Positions 8,168-12,662 of a DNA stretch of 12,662 bases are shown here, in pieces. The translations under genes were made by a program, and so were the position numbers. Under the pieces are notes generated by a model. The model saw only the letters and a list, made by a program, of their open reading frames with translations, did not search any database and was not told the DNA's origin. Numbering within the stretch: the stretch's first letter is position 1; every line of letters starts with the position of its first letter. This DNA is from Actinomycetes bacterium (GTDB lineage Bacteria; Actinomycetota; Actinomycetes; Actinomycetales; Dermabacteraceae): NCBI GenBank assembly GCA_023389045.1, contig JAEWEZ010000105.1, positions 1 through 12,662 of the forward strand, given 5' to 3'.

Positions 8168-8172
8168 AGGAG
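8168..8172 (+). promoter_or_regulatory. Ribosome binding site for the sugar epimerase
   Basis: AGGAG is a good Shine-Dalgarno match, five bases before the ATG at 8178. It fixes that start; the nucleotide-binding strand begins right after it. Confidence 0.85.
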
Positions 8173-8177
8173 TTCTC

Positions 8178-9251
8178 ATGACTGACCGCACCGTTCTCGT
8201 GACCGGTGGAGCCGGCTTCATCGGCTGCGCCATCGCCCCGGCTCTGCTGGAGCATTTCGATCGCGTGGTTGCGGTCGATAGCCTCCATCCGCAGATCCAT
8301 CCCGAGCAGAAGCGCCCTGCGGAGCTCCCGCAGGACGTGGAACTCGTGGTGGGGGATGTGTGTGACCCGGACATGTGGGCCTCTCTTCTGGAGGACGTGC
8401 GCCCGCATACAGTGGTGCACTTGGCCGCCGAAACCGGCACCGGTCAGTCCCTCACGGAATCCAGCCGCCACGCCATGGCCAATGTGGTGGGCACGACCCG
8501 CATGCTCGATGCGTTCAGCACCGTCGGACACGCACCCCACCGAGTGGTGCTGACCAGCTCCCGCGCGGTCTACGGGGAAGGCGCCTGGGAGCGCAACGGG
8601 GAGCTGTTCTACCCGGCTCAGCGCACCGCGGCGAGCCTGGCTGATCAGCAGTGGGATTTCCCGGATGCGCAGCCCGTGGCCATGGATTCTCGCAGCGTGG
8701 CGCCCCATCCGGTGAGCGTGTATGCCGCAACCAAGCTGGCCCAGGAGCATTTGCTGCGCGTCTGGGCGGCAAGCTTCGGGGTGCAGGCGCAGATTCTGCG
8801 GCTCCAGAATGTGTACGGTCCCGGTCAGGCGATGGCCAATCCGTACACCGGAATCATGACTCTGTTCTGCCGTTTTGCCCGCGAGGGTCGCTCCATTCCG
8901 CTGTATGAGGACGGTCAGGTGCGCCGCGACTTCGTGCTGATTGACGATGTTGCCTCCGCGGTGGTGGCCGCATGCCTGAGCGAGCGTGTCAGTGAGGATC
9001 CGATTGATATCGGCTCCGGCCAGATGCAGACCATTTCGACGGCCGCGCATGAGATCGCCGCCGCCTATGGCGCTCCTGAGCCCCATGTCACCGGGAAGTT
9101 CCGTGAGGGCGATGTGCGCCATGCCTGGGCGGATATCAGCGCCGCCCGCGAGGTGCTCGGGTGGGAACCGCGCTACACCCTCAAGGACGGGGTGGAGCGT
9201 CTGGTGGCGTGGATTGAGGCGCAGCCGTCGGTGCCGCCGCTGGGGATCTGA
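8178..9251 (+). CDS. NAD-dependent sugar-nucleotide epimerase, dTDP-L-rhamnose 4-epimerase-like
   Basis: A 357-residue extended short-chain dehydrogenase/reductase. The Rossmann motif GGAGFIG is at residues 10-16, the catalytic serine region is LTSSRAVYGEG (Ser127/Ser128), and the Tyr182-x-x-x-Lys186 pair lies in SVYAATKLAQE. The features LHPQIH after the second strand, NVYGPGQAMANPYTGI, YEDGQVRRDF and GDVRHAWADISAAREVLGWEP match, from memory, proteins annotated dTDP-L-rhamnose 4-epimerase (WbiB/Tll-like), which form dTDP-6-deoxy-L-talose. Other NDP-sugar epimerases or dehydratases cannot be excluded. The insert between YGEG and the Tyr-Lys motif lacks the CPxCG-like cysteines I recall in many of these homologues. 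A strong ribosome binding site precedes it and a strong hairpin follows, so it may be a single-gene unit. It could supply a deoxysugar donor for the envelope glycan genes to the left; that link is inferred. Confidence 0.85.
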   Translation: MTDRTVLVTGGAGFIGCAIAPALLEHFDRVVAVDSLHPQIHPEQKRPAELPQDVELVVGDVCDPDMWASLLEDVRPHTVVHLAAETGTGQSLTESSRHAMANVVGTTRMLDAFSTVGHAPHRVVLTSSRAVYGEGAWERNGELFYPAQRTAASLADQQWDFPDAQPVAMDSRSVAPHPVSVYAATKLAQEHLLRVWAASFGVQAQILRLQNVYGPGQAMANPYTGIMTLFCRFAREGRSIPLYEDGQVRRDFVLIDDVASAVVAACLSERVSEDPIDIGSGQMQTISTAAHEIAAAYGAPEPHVTGKFREGDVRHAWADISAAREVLGWEPRYTLKDGVERLVAWIEAQPSVPPLGI

Positions 9252-9269
9252 GTTCAGGAACCTGCTGTG

Positions 9270-9304
9270 ACAGAGGGTCGGGCCGACGGGGCCCGGCCCT
9301 CTGT
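9270..9304. terminator. Strong hairpin terminator between convergent genes
   Basis: The arms 9270-9284 and 9290-9304 form a 15-bp stem with a single G-T wobble and a five-base loop (GACGG). It lies 18 bases after the epimerase stop and faces the end of the hemA transcript coming from the other strand, so it could stop both. There is no long T-run, as is usual in high-GC actinobacteria. Confidence 0.85.
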
Positions 9305-9313
9305 ACCGTTCTC

Positions 9314-9368
9314 AGGGCTTGGCTATCAGGCCTCGCTGTTGTGGGCCTCGCTATGTTGAGGGCTTGGC
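9314..9368. repeat. Short interleaved direct repeats in the convergent spacer
   Basis: AGGGCTTGGC occurs at 9314-9323 and 9359-9368, and GGCCTCGCT at 9329-9337 and 9344-9352, giving an A-B-B-A order. A degenerate B-like copy follows the second A. The copies are exact at 10 and 9 bases but short; they may be remnants of local duplication. Confidence 0.5.
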
Positions 9369-9392
9369 CTCAGCGCCGCGCGCTCAGCCCTC
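9358..9392 (-). terminator. Possible nested hairpin at the end of the small hemA-linked gene
   Basis: An outer 7-bp inverted repeat (GAGGGCT at 9358-9364, AGCCCTC at 9386-9392) encloses an inner AGCGC-CGC-GCGCT stem-loop (9372-9384). The structure spans the stop codon of the small - strand gene. It may help end or stabilise the hemA transcript, but the stems are short and the strong hairpin at 9270-9304 lies further along the same path. Confidence 0.3.
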
Positions 9393-9662
9393 GCTCACGT
9401 CGCCGCGGGCGATCGCCTCGATGCGCGCCACGCAGGCCCGCACGTCACTGACGCAGTCGGCATCGGGGCCGTGCTCGCGCTGGGCGTCCTTGAGGAGTTC
9501 ATCAGCCTGGTAGAAGGCGTCTTCAAGGTGCCCAGCCTCGGCGGTTACCTCGGCAAGTTCGGCGCGGAGGGCGAGAGCTTCGAGGCTTGTCGCTTCCCCC
9601 TCCTCCAGCAGGGTGAGGAGCCTACGGGTGGCGTCGTGAACACGGTCCTGGGGGCTGCTCAT
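9384..9662 (-). CDS. Small helical protein coupled to hemA, possibly TPR-like
   Basis: This 92-residue protein is not one I recognise. It is acidic, rich in Ala, Glu and Leu, with no membrane segment or signal peptide, and should be almost fully alpha-helical and cytosolic. Residues about 30-78 (LRAELAEVTAEAGHLEDAFYQADELLKDAQREHGPDADCVSD region) recall a single tetratricopeptide hairpin, with the G-x-x-x-D/E-A pattern followed by a GPD turn. That resemblance is weak and by eye. Support for it being real: its ATG overlaps the hemA stop by four bases (9659-9662) on the same strand, the frame is intact, and it ends near a terminator. It could be a partner or regulator of glutamyl-tRNA reductase, or simply a passenger gene. 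No function is assigned. Confidence 0.75.
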   Translation of the reverse strand: MSSPQDRVHDATRRLLTLLEEGEATSLEALALRAELAEVTAEAGHLEDAFYQADELLKDAQREHGPDADCVSDVRACVARIEAIARGDVSEG

Positions 9663-10951
9663 GAGCGCTTCTCCTGGGTGGTGCGGGGCGCCCCCTTGGA
9701 TTCGCGGGGGGTGTGCCGGGGGCGGGTGGAGGCTACGTCCACGCCAAACAGGGTTTGGAAGGCGGTGACGTAGCGGTCGCCCTCACCGGTACGGGCCAGT
9801 TCGCGGGCGCGCACGGTGGGCGGATGCAGGATTTTGACGGCGATTCGCCGCAGGTGGTGTTCAAAGTCTGCCGCAATCTGCGGATCGTATTTGGCGCGGA
9901 TCCGGGAGATTTCTTCTTCGACGGTGCCGCTCACGGTTCCGCGCAGATAGGTGATGGCGGGGTCCACGGAGCGCATCCGCTGGCGTTCGGTGAAGGAACG
10001 CACGCCCTCAGCGAGGATCTCGCGGGCCAGGGCGATCTGGCCGGTGTCGTCAATCTCCTCGGCGAGGTCGCGGAGGCCGATCACGTGCACGTCCTCGCGT
10101 TCCCGCAGGCGGGCGTCCAGATCGGAGTGCAGGGCGAGGTCGAGCACCACCAGCCGGCGGCCGTGGCGGGCGGTGAGCTGTTCGGGGCGGAGCACTCCGC
10201 CACCCTGCCCGGAGGCGGCAACGATGAGGTCGGCGGTGGCTACGGCCTGGTCGAAGCCGCCGTCGGGCACGGCCGTGACCTCGTGGGTGCGCGCGTAGTC
10301 GGCGGCGCGGCCGGAGCCGGAGTGCACGTGCACCCGCTGGCTGCCGCGGCGGCGCAGTTCGGCGGTGATGACGCGCGCATAGGCACCGGTGCCGATGATG
10401 AGCACTTCGGCCTCGGTGAGTGGCATATCGAGGGCGGCGCTGGCGCGGTCGAGGGCCACAGCCCCGCCGCTGCGGCCGGCGGCGCCGAGCCCGGTAGTGG
10501 TGGAGACTTTTTTGGCGTGGCGCAGGCCCACCTGGAAGAGGTCGTTGAGCAGCGGCGTGGTGTGCCCGGCGGCGAGCGCGGCGTTGAAGGCGGTGCGCAC
10601 CTGCCCGGAGATTTCGGATTCGCCCATGACCATGGAGCGCAGGCCGGCGGCCACTTCGTAGAGGTGGGTGGCGGCGGCGCTCCCCTGGGCGGTGGCCACG
10701 GATTCGGCAACGGCCCGGCGGCTCACTCCGCTCGCCCCGGAGATGGCGTCGAGGGCGGCGTCGATCGCGTCGTCGTCGCGTTCGGCGTCCATGTAGATCT
10801 CCAGGCGGTTACAGGTGGAGATCACCACGGCGCCCTGGAGGGCGGGACCGGCGGCAGCCAGACGGTCGGGAAGCTCATCGGCATTACGGGTCAGTGCATC
10901 GAGCACCCCGAGGTCGAGGTGCTCATGGGAGGCACTGAGGGCGACGAGCAT
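9659..10951 (-). CDS. hemA: Glutamyl-tRNA reductase
   Basis: First committed enzyme of C5-pathway tetrapyrrole synthesis: NADPH-dependent reduction of glutamyl-tRNA(Glu) to glutamate-1-semialdehyde in the cytosol. The 430-residue protein has the usual length. It shows the catalytic cysteine in STCNRLEIY (Cys47), the conserved block HLYEVAAGLRSMVMGE with His96 and Glu111, then SEISGQV. The NADPH-binding glycine motif GTGAYARV (187-194) opens the middle domain. The C-terminal dimerisation helices run from about 300, with RGTVSGTVEEEI and RRIAVKILHPP, and a basic, disordered tail ends the protein. The ATG at 10951 is the first possible start after an in-frame stop. The gene is divergent from hemE, with 83 bases between them, and its stop overlaps the start of a small - strand gene. 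GAGG lies only two or three bases before the ATG, so a leaderless start is possible. Confidence 0.97.
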   Translation of the reverse strand: MLVALSASHEHLDLGVLDALTRNADELPDRLAAAGPALQGAVVISTCNRLEIYMDAERDDDAIDAALDAISGASGVSRRAVAESVATAQGSAAATHLYEVAAGLRSMVMGESEISGQVRTAFNAALAAGHTTPLLNDLFQVGLRHAKKVSTTTGLGAAGRSGGAVALDRASAALDMPLTEAEVLIIGTGAYARVITAELRRRGSQRVHVHSGSGRAADYARTHEVTAVPDGGFDQAVATADLIVAASGQGGGVLRPEQLTARHGRRLVVLDLALHSDLDARLREREDVHVIGLRDLAEEIDDTGQIALAREILAEGVRSFTERQRMRSVDPAITYLRGTVSGTVEEEISRIRAKYDPQIAADFEHHLRRIAVKILHPPTVRARELARTGEGDRYVTAFQTLFGVDVASTRPRHTPRESKGAPRTTQEKRS

Positions 10952-10958
10952 GACCTCG

Positions 10959-10964
10959 ATGGTA
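10959..10964 (-). promoter_or_regulatory. Possible -10 element for a leaderless hemA transcript
   Basis: On the - strand TACCAT (a TANNNT match) ends seven bases before the hemA ATG, the spacing expected if transcription starts at the A of the ATG. I see no good -35 sequence 16-18 bases upstream. The rest of the 10965-11034 divergent gap shows no clear promoter for hemE. Confidence 0.35.
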
Positions 10965-11034
10965 CGGGCATCACATCACCCTTTCCCGAATCCTGAAGGC
11001 ATCTTTGTGACACGACATGCACAATGGTGTCGTC

Positions 11035-12261
11035 ATGACAGAGAACAGCACGTCAGAGGCCACTTTTTCCGACACTCCGTCAGATCGACGCGGCCCCGCG
11101 TCACCTGGCGTTCAGCCCGTCGCAGCCCCCGATTCACCGGCTGTGTCGGCGCTTCCGGCGGCCCATCCCCTGCACCGTCCTCAGGCTGAAGGCGGCACAT
11201 CTAACGCCCCCTTGATCGACCGATATCGCGGACGACACACCGATTCCGCCCCCAGTGTGTGGTTTATGCGACAGGCGGGTCGCTCCCTGCCCGAGTACCG
11301 TGCGCTGCGCGAGGGCATCGCCATGATCGATTCCTGCCTTCGCCCCGAGATGGCAGCCGAAATCACCGTGCAGCCGGTGCGCCGTCACCGCGTGGATGCC
11401 GGCATCTTCTTCTCCGACATCGTGGTGCCCATGCGCCTGGCGGGCCTTGAGGTCGAAATCGAACCCGGCGTCGGCCCCGTCTTCGGCTCCCCCGTGCGCA
11501 CCGAGGCTGACGTTGATGCGCTCCCCGAGCTGGGGGACGACTACCTCGCCGCCCTGGATCCGATCCGCGAGGCGGTGCGGCTCACCGTCGCCGAACTCGG
11601 CTCCACGCCGCTGATCGGTTTCGCGGGCGCCCCCTTCACCGTGGCGAGCTACCTAGTCGAGGGCCGCCCGAGCCGCGATCACCTCTCGGCCCGCGCCCTC
11701 ATGCGCTCTCAACCCGAGGTGTGGAACCGGCTGGCTTCCTGGGTTGCACGCGCCTCCGGGCTCTTCCTGCGCGCCCAGGTGGAAGCCGGTGCCTCCGCGG
11801 TGCAGCTCTTCGACTCCTGGGCCGGTTCCCTCAGCGAGGACGTCTACCGCGCCGGGGTGCTTCCGCATTCGGCGGCGGTGCTCGAGCATGTGGCGGACCT
11901 CCCGGTGCCGAAGGTGCACTTCGGGGTCGGGGCCGCGCATCTGCTCCCGGCACTGCAGGAAGCCGGGGCCGACGTGGTGGGCGTGGATCACCGGCTGCGT
12001 CTGGAACGCGCCCTGGAGATCCTCCCGACGGGCACTCCCGTGCAGGGCAATCTCGATCCCTGCGTGCTGTTCACCGATGAGAAGACCCGTTTCGCTGAGG
12101 CCGATGCGGTGCTCGCGGCGGGCGCTGGAGCGAGCGGGCACGTGGTGAATCTCGGGCATGGTGTTCCTCCCCAGACGGATCCGCAGGTGCTCACCGACCT
12201 GGTCGCCTACCTGCATGAACAGCGGGTGGTTCCAACGGGGCCGACGGGGGTGAGTGCATGA
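11035..12261 (+). CDS. hemE: Uroporphyrinogen III decarboxylase
   Basis: Removes the four acetate carboxyls of uroporphyrinogen III to give coproporphyrinogen III in the cytosol. Signatures include WFMRQAGRSLPEYR (Arg79 as the conserved substrate arginine), FFSDIVVPMRLAG (Asp128, catalytic), GFAGAPFTVASYLVEG (Tyr206), FDSWAGSLS (Ser261), VQGNLDPCVLF and NLGHGVPPQTDP (His375). At 408 residues it is about 55 longer than the usual enzyme. The excess is an N-terminal Pro/Ala/Ser-rich, probably disordered stretch before NAPLIDRYRGR. Two ATGs are possible, 11017 and 11035; neither has a clear Shine-Dalgarno sequence. I chose 11035 because MTENSTSE looks like a natural N-terminus, but 11017 would add only six residues, and an in-frame GTG at 11143 would remove 36. 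The stop overlaps the next gene by ATGA, so hemE and hemY are probably co-transcribed. Confidence 0.95.
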   Translation: MTENSTSEATFSDTPSDRRGPASPGVQPVAAPDSPAVSALPAAHPLHRPQAEGGTSNAPLIDRYRGRHTDSAPSVWFMRQAGRSLPEYRALREGIAMIDSCLRPEMAAEITVQPVRRHRVDAGIFFSDIVVPMRLAGLEVEIEPGVGPVFGSPVRTEADVDALPELGDDYLAALDPIREAVRLTVAELGSTPLIGFAGAPFTVASYLVEGRPSRDHLSARALMRSQPEVWNRLASWVARASGLFLRAQVEAGASAVQLFDSWAGSLSEDVYRAGVLPHSAAVLEHVADLPVPKVHFGVGAAHLLPALQEAGADVVGVDHRLRLERALEILPTGTPVQGNLDPCVLFTDEKTRFAEADAVLAAGAGASGHVVNLGHGVPPQTDPQVLTDLVAYLHEQRVVPTGPTGVSA

Positions 12262-12662
12262 GTGCGCGCACTTCCATGGGCTTTGATTCCCGCGCCGTGG
12301 TGGTCGGCGGCGGCCTGTCCGGGCTGCTCGCGGCCCGACGCCTGGCCCGCACCGGCCATCACGTCACGCTGCTGGAATCCCGCGAAGAACTCGGCGGGGC
12401 CATTGCCGCTGCCGAGGTGGGCGGACTCACCATCAACACCGGCGCCGAGGCGTACTCCACGCGCTCCGGGGCGGTGGATGCCCTGCTGCAGGAGCTGGGC
12501 CTTGGCGATGCGATCGTCAGTCCCGATTCCACTCTCAGTTCGCGTCTGGTCTCTCAGGCCGGAACACACCGCGCCCCGACCGGCAGTCTCTTCGGTATCC
12601 CGGCGAATCCGACCGGTCGTGAGGCCCGTGCTGTGATCGGCTGGCTCGGTGCGCTGCGCGCC
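12258..12662 (+). CDS. hemY: Protoporphyrinogen/coproporphyrinogen III oxidase, N-terminal part (cut by window edge)
   Basis: FAD-dependent oxidase acting after hemE in heme synthesis. In actinobacteria this enzyme usually oxidises coproporphyrinogen III to coproporphyrin III (also named CgoX) in the coproporphyrin-dependent route; that assignment comes from knowledge of the lineage, not from this fragment. The 135 visible residues show the dinucleotide-binding fold: VVVGGGLSGLLAARRLA (14-30), the ribose-binding Glu40 at the end of the second strand (VTLLESREELGG), and the second FAD contact INTGAEAYSTR, where an Asn stands in the place often held by Asp. The ATG at 12258 overlaps the hemE stop by four bases, implying translational coupling. 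The frame stays open to the last base. Confidence 0.92.
   Translation, partial: MSARTSMGFDSRAVVVGGGLSGLLAARRLARTGHHVTLLESREELGGAIAAAEVGGLTINTGAEAYSTRSGAVDALLQELGLGDAIVSPDSTLSSRLVSQAGTHRAPTGSLFGIPANPTGREARAVIGWLGALRA

Noticed and set aside
9713..10996. 427-residue open frame on the + strand opposite hemA
   Set aside because: HemA on the - strand is unmistakable; the + strand product is Gly/His/Val-rich without any motif and runs into the divergent promoter gap.
11005..11025. TTGTGA and CACAAT as a hemE promoter
   Set aside because: The two hexamers are only nine bases apart, far from a workable spacing, so they cannot form one promoter.

Overview
The window reads as a piece of chromosome from a high-GC actinobacterium. 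The third codon positions are strongly GC-biased, long spurious antisense frames are common, and the hemA / hemE-hemY gene block is arranged as in Micrococcales. The style of the proteins fits the Dermabacteraceae (Brachybacterium/Dermabacter type), but that genus-level placement is an impression from memory, not a computed result.

Left part (1-6655), cell-envelope glycan genes on the + strand. Two tandem, translationally coupled paralogues (1-2316, cut by the left edge, and 2313-4412) are membrane acyltransferases of the acyltransferase-3 (OafA) type. Each carries a C-terminal extracytoplasmic SGNH domain with eight cysteines in matching order. After a 128-base gap holding a GC-rich hairpin and a possible promoter comes a 704-residue polytopic membrane protein of the DUF6541 type (4541-6655), probably GT-C-like. 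Together they look like machinery that builds or decorates a surface polysaccharide.

Middle part (6717-9251). A complete M18 zinc aminopeptidase (6717-8021) is followed by a 156-base spacer that starts with a 16-base tandem repeat overlapping the aminopeptidase stop codon. Next is an extended-SDR sugar-nucleotide epimerase (8178-9251) most like dTDP-L-rhamnose 4-epimerases, with a clear ribosome binding site. It could feed a 6-deoxyhexose to the glycan genes on the left. A near-perfect 15-bp hairpin at 9270-9304 closes this unit.

Right part (9384-12662), heme biosynthesis. On the - strand, glutamyl-tRNA reductase (hemA) overlaps by ATGA a small, unrecognised, helical 92-residue gene. Divergently, on the + strand, uroporphyrinogen decarboxylase (hemE, with an unusual N-terminal extension) overlaps by ATGA an FAD-dependent (copro)porphyrinogen oxidase (hemY/cgoX) cut by the right edge. 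The 83 bases between hemA and hemE must hold both promoters.

I found no tRNA, rRNA, CRISPR array, insertion sequence or prophage. The most interesting points are the opposite loss of catalytic motifs in the two acyltransferase paralogues, the small gene coupled to hemA, and the 16-base repeat over a stop codon. None amounts to a demonstrated new system.
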